DNA from: an uncultured Paracoccaceae bacterium
GTDB lineage: Bacteria; Pseudomonadota; Alphaproteobacteria; Rhodobacterales; Rhodobacteraceae
Assembly (NCBI GenBank): GCA_937872465.1
Contig: CALMSR010000051.1
Span: forward strand, 62,001-126,000
DNA length: 64,000 nucleotides
Direction of reading: 5' to 3'
The notes beneath the pieces are model-generated. The model was not told where the DNA came from, ran no database searches, and saw only the letters and a list, made by a program, of their open reading frames with translations. Shown piece by piece: positions 18,395-26,696 of this stretch (its first letter is position 1; each line of letters opens with the position of its first letter). A program made the translations under genes and the position numbers.

Positions 18395-19096
18395 TCAGTC
18401 GGCGTCCGGCACCGCCTTGCGCCGGCGCGCCTCGGCCCTGGCGGTCTGAAGCTCCGTCTCGAGGCGGTTCTCGTACCATGTCCCGAGCGCGAGCCCGGCA
18501 AGAAAGCCGCCCAGATGCGCCTCCCAGGCCAGCATCCCGCCGAGGCCCACGTAGAGGACGACGTTGAGGCCAGCCAGTACCGCGACCCGGCGCAGGACCG
18601 GCCCGACCGGCGCCCCCGCCGCCCGGTGACGGCGCCAGTCCCAGACGATCCAGACCCCGAGAAAGGCGAAGACCGCCCCGGAGGCGCCGACCATGGGAAA
18701 ACCGCCCCGGGAGAGCAGGCCGAAGGCGGCGCCGCCGGCCACGGCGCCGAGGACGAAGATCGTCGGCACGCTCGCGGCACCGTAGCGGTCGGAGACGAAC
18801 CGCCCCAGCGCCAGCACGATCGTGAGGTTCATGGCCATGTGCAGGAAACCGCCGTGCAGCAGCGCATGGCTGAGGAACATTGTCACCGGCTGCAGGCCGA
18901 AGAGCGGACGGCCGCCGTAGAGCAGTTCGCTCCAGAAGGCGCCGGCCGCGAAGACCCGGAGCCGCAACGAGGGATCGAGGAACACGCCTGCGTCCGCCAG
19001 CGACAGCACCACCTCGATGAGCGCGATGAAGCCGGTCAGCGCCAGAAGCACGCGCGGCAGGCGTCGGCCGTCCGGAGTGAGTCCCGGACCGCTCAT
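18395..19096 (-). CDS. rhomboid-family intramembrane serine protease
   Basis: This is a 233-residue multi-pass membrane protease. The HGGFLHMAMN segment in the second core helix (about 81-90) matches the rhomboid H-x4-H/N signature. The nucleophile is S139 in GASGAVFAFLG and the catalytic His is H194 in WEAHLGGFLAG. About six membrane helices are visible. The long in-frame extension upstream of 19096 has no coding character, so I start at that ATG (MSGPG). It is divergent from dctP. The substrate is unknown. Confidence 0.88.
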   Translation of the reverse strand: MSGPGLTPDGRRLPRVLLALTGFIALIEVVLSLADAGVFLDPSLRLRVFAAGAFWSELLYGGRPLFGLQPVTMFLSHALLHGGFLHMAMNLTIVLALGRFVSDRYGAASVPTIFVLGAVAGGAAFGLLSRGGFPMVGASGAVFAFLGVWIVWDWRRHRAAGAPVGPVLRRVAVLAGLNVVLYVGLGGMLAWEAHLGGFLAGLALGTWYENRLETELQTARAEARRRKAVPDAD

Positions 19097-19220
19097 CTTG
19101 GCGCCGGAACGGGGTGTCGCGATCGCATCGGCGCATGCTGCGGCCGCGCCGGGAGAGGCGCAAGGGGAAAACGCCGCGACAGGCCCCGGCGCCGCCGGGG
19201 AGGCCCTGTTCGCAGCGCGC

Positions 19221-19259
19221 TTGAACGGATCGCGGCATTCGTGCGATATTCCGGAATAT
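19221..19259 (+). promoter_or_regulatory. dctP promoter with overlapping 14-bp palindrome
   Basis: TTGAAC at 19221-19226 and GATATT at 19245-19250 are spaced 18 bp and fit a sigma70-type promoter about 60 nt upstream of the dctP start. The sequence ATATTCCGGAATAT (19246-19259) is a perfect palindrome that overlaps the -10 box and the likely start site, so it looks like an operator. I found no -24/-12 sigma54 promoter in the 220-bp gap. Confidence 0.5.
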
Positions 19260-19316
19260 AACCGGGCGGGCGCATGTCCCGTCAAACACTCACAAAAGAA
19301 CCAACAGAGGAAACCG

Positions 19317-20324
19317 ATGCAACTGCGCCACATCCTGACCGCCGCCGCGAGCCTTCTCGTGCTGGGCGCGGCCCCCGCCTTCGCCACCTGCGAGGATGGC
19401 GAGATTCTGATCAAGTTCGCCCATGTCACGAATGCCGACAATCATCCCAAGGGAATCGCGGCACAACTCTTCGCCGACCGCGTCAACGAGGAGATGAACG
19501 GCAAGGTCTGCGTCGAGGTCTATCCGAACTCGACCCTCTACGACGACGACAAGGTGCTCGAGGCGATGCTGGCCGGCGACGTGCAGATGGCGGCGCCCTC
19601 GCTCTCGAAATTCGAGACCTTCACCAAGAAGCTGCGCCTCTACGACCTGCCCTTCGTCTTCGCCGACATAGACGCGGTCGACCGCTACCAGAATTCCGAG
19701 GACGGCCAGGCGCTGCTGGAATCGATGCAGCGCAAGGGGCTGCTCGGCCTCGCCTACTGGCATTCCGGCATGAAGCAGCTCTCGGCCAGCAAGCCGCTGC
19801 TGGTGCCCGAGGACGCCGCGGGGCTGAAGTTCCGCATCCAGCCCTCGGACGTGCTCGAGGCGCAGTTCGTGGCGCTGGGCGCCAATCCGCAGAAGATGGC
19901 CTTCGCCGAGGTCTATGGCGCGCTGCAGACCGGCGTGGTCGACGGGCAGGAGAATACCTGGTCGAACACCTACGGCCAGAAGTACTTCGAGGTGCAGGAC
20001 GGCATCACCGAGACCAACCACGGCGTGCTCGATTACATGGTCGTGGTCTCCACCGATTTCTGGGAAGGCCTGCCCGACGACGTGCGCGACCAGCTCGGCA
20101 CGATCATGGCCGAGGTCACCGCCGAGCGGAACGCCGCCGTGGTGCAGATCGAGGAGGAATCCAAGGAGGCGATCATCGCCACCGGCGCCGAGGTCCGCGA
20201 GCTCACGCCCGAGCAGCGGCTGCTCTGGGTCGAGGCGATGAAGCCGGTCTGGGACCAGTTCTCCGGCGAGATCGGCGTGGAGGTGATCGAATCGGCGGTC
20301 TCCTACAACGAGGTCACCAACTAG
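19317..20324 (+). CDS. dctP: TRAP transporter substrate-binding protein
   Basis: This is a 335-residue periplasmic binding protein of the DctP family, the solute receptor of a TRAP C4-dicarboxylate or related organic-acid importer. A signal peptide covers about 1-23 (AAPAFA cleavage). The mature part carries the family's IKFAHVTNADNHP start. The conserved ligand-binding region is LKFRIQPSDVLEAQFVALGANP, with the carboxylate-clamping Arg in FRIQ. GALQTGVVDGQENTW follows. AGAGG precedes the ATG at 19317. It is first in the dctPQM operon. The substrate is inferred from family and from the DctBD pair. Confidence 0.92.
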   Translation: MQLRHILTAAASLLVLGAAPAFATCEDGEILIKFAHVTNADNHPKGIAAQLFADRVNEEMNGKVCVEVYPNSTLYDDDKVLEAMLAGDVQMAAPSLSKFETFTKKLRLYDLPFVFADIDAVDRYQNSEDGQALLESMQRKGLLGLAYWHSGMKQLSASKPLLVPEDAAGLKFRIQPSDVLEAQFVALGANPQKMAFAEVYGALQTGVVDGQENTWSNTYGQKYFEVQDGITETNHGVLDYMVVVSTDFWEGLPDDVRDQLGTIMAEVTAERNAAVVQIEEESKEAIIATGAEVRELTPEQRLLWVEAMKPVWDQFSGEIGVEVIESAVSYNEVTN

Positions 20325-20335
20325 CGACGGGGGCC

Positions 20336-20362
20336 CCGGTCCGCGGCGATCCCGCGGACCGG
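20336..20362 (+). terminator. attenuator-like hairpin between dctP and dctQ
   Basis: CCGGTCCGCGG and CCGCGGACCGG form a perfect 11-bp stem with a 5-nt loop in the 91-bp dctP-dctQ gap. Such a structure would stabilise or partly terminate the mRNA after dctP, allowing more binding protein than permease. Confidence 0.6.
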
Positions 20363-20415
20363 ATACCGCCACCGAGGGCCGTCAAGAGCCGAGCCGAACA
20401 GGGAAGGGAACACCG

Positions 20416-21039
20416 ATGTCCGCCGAGCCGAAGTCGGCGCTGGGGCGTGCGGTCAACGAGATCGAGGAGACGCTGATCGCGGTCCTTCTCGGGCTGATGA
20501 CCCTCATCACCTTCGCCAATGTCGTCGCCCGCTACGTCTTCAACGCCAATATCCTCTGGGCGCTGGAGGCCACCGTCTTCCTCTTCGCCTGGCTGGTGCT
20601 GATCGGCGCCTCCTACGTGGTCAAGATCTCGGGCCATCTCGGCGTCGACGCGGTGGTGCGCCTGCTGCCGCCGGGACCGCGCCGCGCCATGACGCTCGTC
20701 GCCGCGGCCTGCTGCGTGGTCTATGCGGTGCTGCTGCTCGTCGGGTCCTGGCAGTACTGGGCGCCCTTCGTCGGCAGGCAGGCCTGGTACGAGGTCAACG
20801 ACATCCGCATGCCCGACTGGCTGCGCTTCATCGAGCCGATCCTCAACGAGGGTGAACCCTACGAGAAGCTGCCGCGCTTCATCCCCTATGCGGCGCTGCC
20901 GCTCGGCATGGCGCTGCTGACGTTCCGCTTCGTCGAGGCCGGATGGAGGATCTGGACCGGAGAGACCGAGCTGATGATCGCCAGCCACGAGGCCGAGGAC
21001 ATGGTCGCCGAGGCCGCCGCCAGGACGAAGGAAGACTGA
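20416..21039 (+). CDS. dctQ: TRAP transporter small membrane subunit
   Basis: This is a 207-residue four-helix inner-membrane protein of the DctQ family. The first helix contains IAVLLGLMTLITFANVVARYVF, followed by the LEATVFLFAWLVLIGASYVVK segment characteristic of DctQ. It partners with DctM to form the Na+-driven TRAP permease. There is a longer than usual periplasmic loop (about 115-155). AGGGAAGGG lies upstream of the ATG. It ends 3 bp before dctM. Confidence 0.9.
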   Translation: MSAEPKSALGRAVNEIEETLIAVLLGLMTLITFANVVARYVFNANILWALEATVFLFAWLVLIGASYVVKISGHLGVDAVVRLLPPGPRRAMTLVAAACCVVYAVLLLVGSWQYWAPFVGRQAWYEVNDIRMPDWLRFIEPILNEGEPYEKLPRFIPYAALPLGMALLTFRFVEAGWRIWTGETELMIASHEAEDMVAEAAARTKED

Positions 21040-21042
21040 GCC

Positions 21043-22419
21043 ATGGACGTGGTCTTCCTCTTCCTGATGGTCATCGGCTTCATGCTGATCGGCGTGCCGA
21101 TCGCGGTGTCGCTCGGGCTTTCGTCGATCATCTTCATGCTGGCCTTCTCCGACACCTCCCTGGGGTCGATCGCGCAGCAGCTCTTCAACGCCTTCGCCGG
21201 CCATTACACCCTGCTGGCGATCCCGTTCTTCATCCTCGCCTCCACCTTCATGTCGACGGGCGGCGTGGCCAAGCGCATCATCCGCTTCGCCATCGCCGTG
21301 GTGGGGCATTTCCGCGGCGGGCTCGCCATTGCGGCGGTCTTCGCCTGCATGCTCTTCGCCGCGCTCTCCGGGTCCTCGCCGGCCACGGTCGTGGCCATCG
21401 GCTCGATCTGCATCGCCGGCATGACCTCGGTGGGCTATTCCAAGGACTTCGCCGCCGGGGTGATCTGCAACGCCGGCACGCTCGGCATCCTGATCCCGCC
21501 CTCCATCGTGATGGTGGTCTATGCCGCCGCGGTCGATGTCTCGGTGGGGCGGATGTTTCTCGCCGGCGTGCTGCCGGGGCTGCTCGCAGGGCTGATGCTG
21601 ATGATCGGCATCTACATCGCCGCGCGCTGGCGGAACCTGCCCTCCCAGCCCTGGGCCGGCTGGGAAGAGGTGATCGCCTCGGCGCGGGACGCCGGCTGGG
21701 GCCTTTTCCTGATCGTGATCATCCTCGGCGGCATCTACGGCGGCATCTTCACGCCGACCGAGGCCGCGGCGGTGGCGGCGGTCTATGCCTTCCTGATCGC
21801 GAATTTCGTCTATCGCGACATGGGGCCGCTGCATGATCCCGTGGGCGAGCGCAACCACTCGCTCCTGAAACGCCCCTGGGCGCTCGTCACCGCCTGGGTG
21901 CATCGCGACGCCCGGCACGCGCTCTTCGAGAGCGGCAAGGTGACCATCATGCTGATGTTCATCATCGCCAACGCGCTGATCCTGAAGCACGTGCTGACCG
22001 ACGAGCAGATCCCGCAGATGATCACTGACGCGCTGCTGAGCGCCGGCTTCGGCGCAGTGACGTTCCTGATCATCGTCAACGTGATCCTGCTGATCGGCGG
22101 GCAGTTCATGGAGCCCTCGGGGCTGGTGGTGATCGTGGCACCGCTGGTCTTCCCGATCGCCATCGAGCTCGGGATCGACCCCATCCATCTCGGCATCATC
22201 ATGGTGGTGAACATGGAGATCGGCATGATCACCCCGCCGGTCGGGCTCAATCTCTTCGTCACCTCCTCGGTGGCGTCCATGCCGATGATGCGCGTGGTCA
22301 GGGCCGCCCTGCCCTGGCTCGGCATCCTGTTCCTGTTCCTGATCATCGTGACCTACGTGCCCTGGATCTCCACGGTCCTGCCCACCTGGTTCATGGGGCC
22401 CGAGATGATCATCCGCTAG
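21043..22419 (+). CDS. dctM: TRAP transporter large permease
   Basis: This 458-residue channel-forming subunit has 12 or more hydrophobic helices. Family landmarks are the N-terminal IGVPIAVSLGLSS helix, the SGSSPATVVAIGSI pore hairpin, GTLGILIPPSIVMVVYA, TPTEAAAVAAVYA, and the second hairpin GMITPPVGLNLFVTSSV. An insertion near residues 262-300 (PVGERNHSLLKRPWALVTAW) lengthens the cytosolic loop compared with typical DctM of about 430 residues. It is the last gene of dctPQM. Confidence 0.92.
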   Translation: MDVVFLFLMVIGFMLIGVPIAVSLGLSSIIFMLAFSDTSLGSIAQQLFNAFAGHYTLLAIPFFILASTFMSTGGVAKRIIRFAIAVVGHFRGGLAIAAVFACMLFAALSGSSPATVVAIGSICIAGMTSVGYSKDFAAGVICNAGTLGILIPPSIVMVVYAAAVDVSVGRMFLAGVLPGLLAGLMLMIGIYIAARWRNLPSQPWAGWEEVIASARDAGWGLFLIVIILGGIYGGIFTPTEAAAVAAVYAFLIANFVYRDMGPLHDPVGERNHSLLKRPWALVTAWVHRDARHALFESGKVTIMLMFIIANALILKHVLTDEQIPQMITDALLSAGFGAVTFLIIVNVILLIGGQFMEPSGLVVIVAPLVFPIAIELGIDPIHLGIIMVVNMEIGMITPPVGLNLFVTSSVASMPMMRVVRAALPWLGILFLFLIIVTYVPWISTVLPTWFMGPEMIIR

Positions 22420-22560
22420 GCTCGGCCGGAGCCGGAAAGCCCGGCGCCGGTCCCGCCACAACCGGGGCGCGAATTTCGCGTCCATACCCGCTATCCCCAG
22501 GTTTAACAGGGCGCGTTTCGCCGGCTTCGGGCTATAAGGCGGCCCGAAGGAGACCGACTC

Positions 22561-24132
22561 ATGGCCGACGGACCAGCCGCCCCCGAGCTCGCGCAGCCGC
22601 TTCCGAGCAATATCGAGGCCGAACAGGCGCTGCTCGGCGCGCTGCTCGTCAACAACGACGTCTACGACCGGGTCGCCGGCATCGTGCGGCCGGAGCATTT
22701 CTTCGACCCGGTGCATGCGCGGATCTTCGAGGTGACCGGCGAGCGCATCAAGAAGAACGCGCTCGCCACCCCGGTCACGCTCAAGGCCTTCTTCGAGGCC
22801 GATACCGGACTCGACACGCTCGGCGGCCCGGCCTATCTCGTGCGGCTCGCGGGTGCCGCGATCTCGCTCTTCGCCGCGCGGGACTATGCACAGCTGATCT
22901 ACGACCTCGCCATCCGCCGAAACCTGATCCTGATCGGACAGGAGATCGCGGAGAAGGCGACGCGCATGGAGGTCGACAGCGAGCCCAAGGACCAGATCGT
23001 CGAGGCCGAGCAGGCGCTCTACCAGCTCGGCGAGGAAGGCAAGGTCGACAAGGGCTTCCAGAGCTTCCGCCGCGCGGTCTTCGACGCGGTCAACGTCGCC
23101 AATGCCGCCTATCTGCGCGACGGCGGTCTCGCCGGGATCTCGACCGGCTTTGTCGACATCGACCACAAGCTCGGCGGGCTGCATCCCTCCGACCTCCTGA
23201 TCCTCGCCGGCCGGCCGTCCATGGGCAAGACCGCGCTCGCCACCAACATCGCCTTCAACATCGCGAAGGCCTATCGGAAGGGCACGAAGCCCGACGGCAG
23301 CGAGGGTGCCATCGAGGGCGGCGTCGTCGGCTTCTATTCGCTGGAGATGTCCTCCGAGCAGCTCGCCGCCCGCATCCTCTCAGAGGCTGCGCGGGTGCCC
23401 TCGAACCAGATCCGCGAGGGGCGCATGAGCGAGGAGGAGATGCGCCGCTTCATCGAGGCGGCCAAGGCGCTGGAGAACGCGCCGCTCTTCATCGACGACA
23501 CGCCGGCCCTGCCGATCTCGACCATCGCGGCGCGGGCGCGGCGGCTCAAGCGCCAGCACGGGCTCGACGCGCTCTTCATCGACTATCTCCAGCTCGCCCG
23601 CCCGGCTTCAGCCCGCTCCGAGGGCCGCGTCCAGGAGGTCTCGGAGATCACGCAAGGTTTGAAGGCCATCGCCAAGGAGCTCAACATCCCCGTGATCGCC
23701 CTCTCCCAGCTCTCGCGCCAGGTGGAGAGCCGCGAGGACAAGCGCCCGCAGCTCTCGGACCTGCGCGAGTCGGGCTCGATCGAGCAGGACGCCGACGTGG
23801 TGATGTTCGTCTTCCGCGAGGAATACTACAAGGAGCGCGAGAAGCCGGGCGACCACGACATCGAGGGCATGATGAAGTGGAAGGACGAGATGAGCGCGCT
23901 GCACGGCCGCGCCGAGGTCGTCATCGGCAAGCAGCGCCACGGGCCGATCGGCACGGTGGATCTCGCCTTCGAGGGCGAGTTCACGCGGTTCTCGAATCTT
24001 GAGCGATTTCATGAGGACCGCCAATACGCTCCGGCGGCCTCAAGCCGCCCAATGCAGATCGGGAACAAGCAGGGGTTGTCAGTTGATCAGGGTAAATCCA
24101 AACCCGCAGTAAGTCCCGAGGATTTTAGGTAG
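22561..24132 (+). CDS. dnaB: replicative DNA helicase DnaB
   Basis: This is a 523-residue hexameric helicase. The N-terminal primase-contact domain (about 10-115, PSNIEAEQALLGALL) is followed by the RecA-like domain with Walker A GRPSMGKTA (about 218-226), Walker B LFIDYLQL, and DLRESGSIEQDADVV. A roughly 20-residue insertion after Walker A (KGTKPDGSEGAIEGG) is as I recall from alphaproteobacteria. GAAGGAG precedes the ATG. The last 35 or so residues, after TRFSNLERF, are of lower-GC composition and do not look like a normal DnaB tail, so the 3' end was probably replaced by a rearrangement. Confidence 0.95.
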   Translation: MADGPAAPELAQPLPSNIEAEQALLGALLVNNDVYDRVAGIVRPEHFFDPVHARIFEVTGERIKKNALATPVTLKAFFEADTGLDTLGGPAYLVRLAGAAISLFAARDYAQLIYDLAIRRNLILIGQEIAEKATRMEVDSEPKDQIVEAEQALYQLGEEGKVDKGFQSFRRAVFDAVNVANAAYLRDGGLAGISTGFVDIDHKLGGLHPSDLLILAGRPSMGKTALATNIAFNIAKAYRKGTKPDGSEGAIEGGVVGFYSLEMSSEQLAARILSEAARVPSNQIREGRMSEEEMRRFIEAAKALENAPLFIDDTPALPISTIAARARRLKRQHGLDALFIDYLQLARPASARSEGRVQEVSEITQGLKAIAKELNIPVIALSQLSRQVESREDKRPQLSDLRESGSIEQDADVVMFVFREEYYKEREKPGDHDIEGMMKWKDEMSALHGRAEVVIGKQRHGPIGTVDLAFEGEFTRFSNLERFHEDRQYAPAASSRPMQIGNKQGLSVDQGKSKPAVSPEDFR

Positions 24133-24204
24133 CGCAGTGCCATATTTGTTACCTGCTACGCGCGAACTATGACCTAGATATCTTTCGTTCCTTTTTAGGG
24201 CATC

Positions 24205-24220
24205 GCCGAATTTCTTCGGC
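24205..24220 (+). terminator. small hairpin after dnaB
   Basis: GCCGAA-tttc-TTCGGC forms a 6-bp stem with a UUUC loop about 70 bp after the dnaB stop. The T-rich stretch CCTTTTTAGG lies before it, not after it. It is a weak terminator candidate. Confidence 0.3.
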
Positions 24221-24441
24221 TCCGATCAAGGCCCCAGCCATACGGAAGTTACCGCCGTGCACACCAAATCAACCCGGCTGCTTCGGCGCGTAGGCCAGGG
24301 GTGCAGGTCGAATACGCGCGCACGTGGGTGAAGCAGGCGTCCAGGCTCTTGCCGTACCGACGCCTCGCTTGCATCGCTTCGTTCACAGTGCTGCATTGCC
24401 CGTACGCTCGACTGGGGTGAGGCGGCCGCAAGTTCCCCCTG

Positions 24442-24564
24442 CCACCGCTCGCCGAACGGACGCAGATCGAGTTCGAAGGTCCAGGCGGAGAGGGGCTGGT
24501 GGGTGAGGAAATGCGCTGCCTCGGCGATCGCCGCGGGGTCGAGGAAGAAATCGTCCGGCGCATC
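24442..24564 (-). pseudogene. C-terminal remnant of a short-chain dehydrogenase
   Basis: On the minus strand these 41 codons read DAPDDFFLDPAAIAEAAHFL, then THQPLSAWTFELDLRPFGERW. The DPxAIAE-x-HL-x-QPxSAWTFELDLRPxxE pattern is the typical end of many SDR oxidoreductases. The expected stop just after this motif is missing, and no Rossmann fold (TGxxxGxG) or YxxxK can be found upstream in any frame. I therefore call it a decayed fragment. It sits in the scar between dnaB and the DMT transporter. Confidence 0.7.
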
Positions 24565-24674
24565 GGACGCCCGGGCACGGGTGGTCGCGCCGGTGCCTGC
24601 GATCGCGTAGTTCCGCTCGCCCCGAGGAGCGGGGCTCAGGGTGGCGACTCAACCGGGCGCCCGGCGCAGGCCGG

Positions 24675-25568
24675 TTAGCGGGTCAGTACCAGGAGCAGGA
24701 TACCGCCCACCACCAGGGCGATCCCGACGATTTCCTGGGCGCTCGGCCGTTCGCCGAAGGCGAGCCGTGCGGTCAGCAGGCTGAAGAGGATCTCCACCTG
24801 CCCCACCGCCTTGACCTCCGCCGCCGGGGCCAGGGTGAAGGCGGTGAACCAGCCGAGCGAGGCGAGCATGCCGACCGCCCCCACCGGGACGGCGAGGCGC
24901 CAGGCGCGCAGCACGGCCCCGACCGCGCCGGGCTGGCGCCAGCGCATCCAGAGCGTCATGAAGAGCGTCTGCGCCACCGTCACGCAGGCCAGCGTGAAGG
25001 CCGCGCGCAGGAGAAAGCCGCCGTCGCCTTCGAGCGCCAGCGCCGCCGCCCGGTAGGAGACGCCGGAGAGCGCGAAGGCGGTGCCCGAGGCGATGCCGAC
25101 CCCTGCCGCGCGGTTGAGGATGCCGCCGCGCCAGCCGTTCCTGGCCGAGAGCAGCAGCACGCCCGCGACGCTGATCGCCACACCGCCCCAGGAGAGCGGC
25201 CCCAGCCAGTCGCCGAGCAGCAGCGCGCCGAGCAGCGCCGCCTGGATCGTCTCGGTGCGTGCAAACGCGTTGCCGACCGCGAAGTTGCGCATGGCGAAGA
25301 CCTGCAGGAGCAGCATCTGCCCGGCGATCTGGCCCGCGCCCCCGACCAGTGCCCAGAGCACGAAGGTGGCGGCGATCCCCGGCGCGCCCCCGGCGCCCGC
25401 TCCGAGCACGGCGGCCAGCAGCACCGCGAGCGGCGCCGCGAAGAGGAAGCGCGCATAGGTCGCCCCGAGCACGCCGACGCGCCCGGAGAGGGATTTCTGC
25501 AGCGCCGAGCGCAGGTTCTGCAGGAAGGCCGCGCCGACCGAGAGCGCGACCCAGATCTCCGGGCTCAC
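24675..25568 (-). CDS. EamA/DMT-superfamily transporter
   Basis: This is a 297-residue inner-membrane protein with ten hydrophobic helices in two similar halves (EamA repeats, about 1-135 and 150-297), the fold of drug/metabolite exporters. The second half has the LAPAAEVKAVGQVEILFSLL helix, and the C-terminus ends in GIALVVGGILLLVLTR. The start is GTG at 25568 without an obvious ribosome-binding site. The substrate cannot be read. It is divergent from the AhpD-like gene. Confidence 0.85.
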   Translation of the reverse strand: MSPEIWVALSVGAAFLQNLRSALQKSLSGRVGVLGATYARFLFAAPLAVLLAAVLGAGAGGAPGIAATFVLWALVGGAGQIAGQMLLLQVFAMRNFAVGNAFARTETIQAALLGALLLGDWLGPLSWGGVAISVAGVLLLSARNGWRGGILNRAAGVGIASGTAFALSGVSYRAAALALEGDGGFLLRAAFTLACVTVAQTLFMTLWMRWRQPGAVGAVLRAWRLAVPVGAVGMLASLGWFTAFTLAPAAEVKAVGQVEILFSLLTARLAFGERPSAQEIVGIALVVGGILLLVLTR

Positions 25569-25643
25569 GCCGGTGCAGGCCGCTTGACAGGGCCCGGAGG
25601 AGCCAATCTACCGAAGGTCGGCGTGGAAGGAGGCGAGGGCCCC

Positions 25644-25994
25644 ATGAGCAAATCCTATCCCGAGATCACCAGGCGCATCGTCGGCGGCGTCCGGGTGCTG
25701 CGCAAGAACATTCCCGAGACGATGAAGGGTTTCAGCGCCATGGCGAGCGCGGCGACCCGGGAGGGCGCGCTCGACACCAAGACCAAGGAGCTGATCGCGC
25801 TCGCCATCGGCGTGGCCACGCGCTGTGATGGCTGCATCGGCTTCCACATGGAGGCGTTGGTCAAGCTCGGGGCGAGCCGCGAGGAAGTCGAGGAGGCCCT
25901 CGGCATGGCGGTCTACATGGGCGGCGGGCCGGCGCTGATGTATGCGGCCGATGCCATGCACGCCTTCGACCAGTTCTCCGGCGCCGGAGAATGA
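25644..25994 (+). CDS. AhpD-like carboxymuconolactone decarboxylase family protein
   Basis: This is a 116-residue all-helical protein of the CMD/AhpD family. The redox CxxC with following His (CDGCIGFH, about 55-62) is the AhpD active-site pattern, so it is more likely a peroxidase-linked disulfide protein than a true decarboxylase. The C-terminal helix GMAVYMGGGPALMYAADAM is typical of the family. GGAAGGAGG lies about 10 nt before the ATG at 25644, which decides this start over an in-frame ATG 20 codons earlier. It lies just upstream of the ECF42-type module. Confidence 0.88.
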   Translation: MSKSYPEITRRIVGGVRVLRKNIPETMKGFSAMASAATREGALDTKTKELIALAIGVATRCDGCIGFHMEALVKLGASREEVEEALGMAVYMGGGPALMYAADAMHAFDQFSGAGE

Positions 25995-26057
25995 TGGCGG
26001 CGGCCGGCAAGGCGCCACGCCCTGCGGACGCGGCCGGCGAAAAAGTTCCGCGGCGGT

Positions 26058-26084
26058 GTCGATTTCCGGAGATCGCGTTCGTCG
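26058..26084 (+). promoter_or_regulatory. putative ECF42-dependent promoter
   Basis: TGTCGA at 26058-26063 and CGTC at 26081-26084 are separated by 17 bp, and the DGPF-protein ATG is 46 nt downstream. This matches the bipartite motif reported for ECF42 targets (TGTCGA at -35, CG[A/T]C at -10). Its position before the gene paired with an ECF42-type sigma makes autoregulation likely. Confidence 0.6.
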
Positions 26085-26130
26085 TTTCAATATCCGGCCG
26101 AAGGGGCCGGCTCAGACACGGAGAGAGACG

Positions 26131-26562
26131 ATGCGCGTGATGGTTCTGGTGAAGGCGACCGACGACAGCGAAGCGGGCATGCGGGCGGACCCCGAGACGA
26201 CGGCGATGTTCGAGGCGATGGGCCGGTTCAACGAGGAGCTGGTCAAGGCCGGCGTCATGCTCGCCGGCGACGGCCTCAAGCCCTCCTCCCACGGCAAGCG
26301 CGTCGCCTTCGACGGCCCCGGCCGCAGGGTCATCGACGGGCCCTTCGCCGAGACCCGCGAACTGGTCGCCGGCTACTGGCTCTGGGAGGTCAAGGACATG
26401 GAGGAGGCGCTCGCCTGGGCGAAGCGCTGCCCCAATCCCATGCCGGGCCCGAGCGAGCTCGAGATCCGGCCGCTCTACGAGATGGCCGATTTCCAGGAGA
26501 TCCTGACGCCGGAGGTCAAGGAGATCCACGAAAGGACCCGCGAGAAGCTCGCCGGCAGCTGA
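26131..26562 (+). CDS. YCII-like DGPF-domain protein
   Basis: This is a 143-residue cytosolic protein of the YCII/DGPF family. The signature DGPFAETRELVAGYW lies at about 70-84, preceded by the usual MRVMVLVKATDDSEAG start. DGPF proteins are regularly encoded beside ECF42-group sigma factors; their biochemical role is unresolved. GAGAGA precedes the ATG. The sigma gene starts 134 bp downstream, so the two probably share the promoter at 26058. Confidence 0.9.
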   Translation: MRVMVLVKATDDSEAGMRADPETTAMFEAMGRFNEELVKAGVMLAGDGLKPSSHGKRVAFDGPGRRVIDGPFAETRELVAGYWLWEVKDMEEALAWAKRCPNPMPGPSELEIRPLYEMADFQEILTPEVKEIHERTREKLAGS

Positions 26563-26696
26563 GGCCCTTTCCGGGCGTTGGGGTCCGGAAGCAGCGCGGT
26601 CTCCGTGGCCTTGTTGCGGGTGGCCGAGCGAAGCCCGCATGAGACCGCCGGCCATTGCCCGCTTGCCTCGTCCGGGGCTTCGGCCGACAAGGCGGC

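Larger units (their letters stand above)
24133..24674. other. degraded region after dnaB
   Basis: These 542 bases have no intact gene. The first 120 or so are markedly more AT-rich than the rest of the window and include a small hairpin. The remainder contains a short minus-strand stretch coding for the C-terminus of a short-chain dehydrogenase (24442-24564). Other apparent frames look random. It reads as a scar of insertion and deletion. Confidence 0.6.

Noticed and set aside
19097-19316. A sigma54 -24/-12 promoter for dctPQM
   Set aside because: I looked for GG-N10-GC with the surrounding consensus and found none; a sigma70-like pair is present instead.
24249-24652. Intact small genes in the region after dnaB
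   Set aside because: The open frames there are low-complexity. The only recognisable protein similarity is in a different frame and is a fragment without start or stop.
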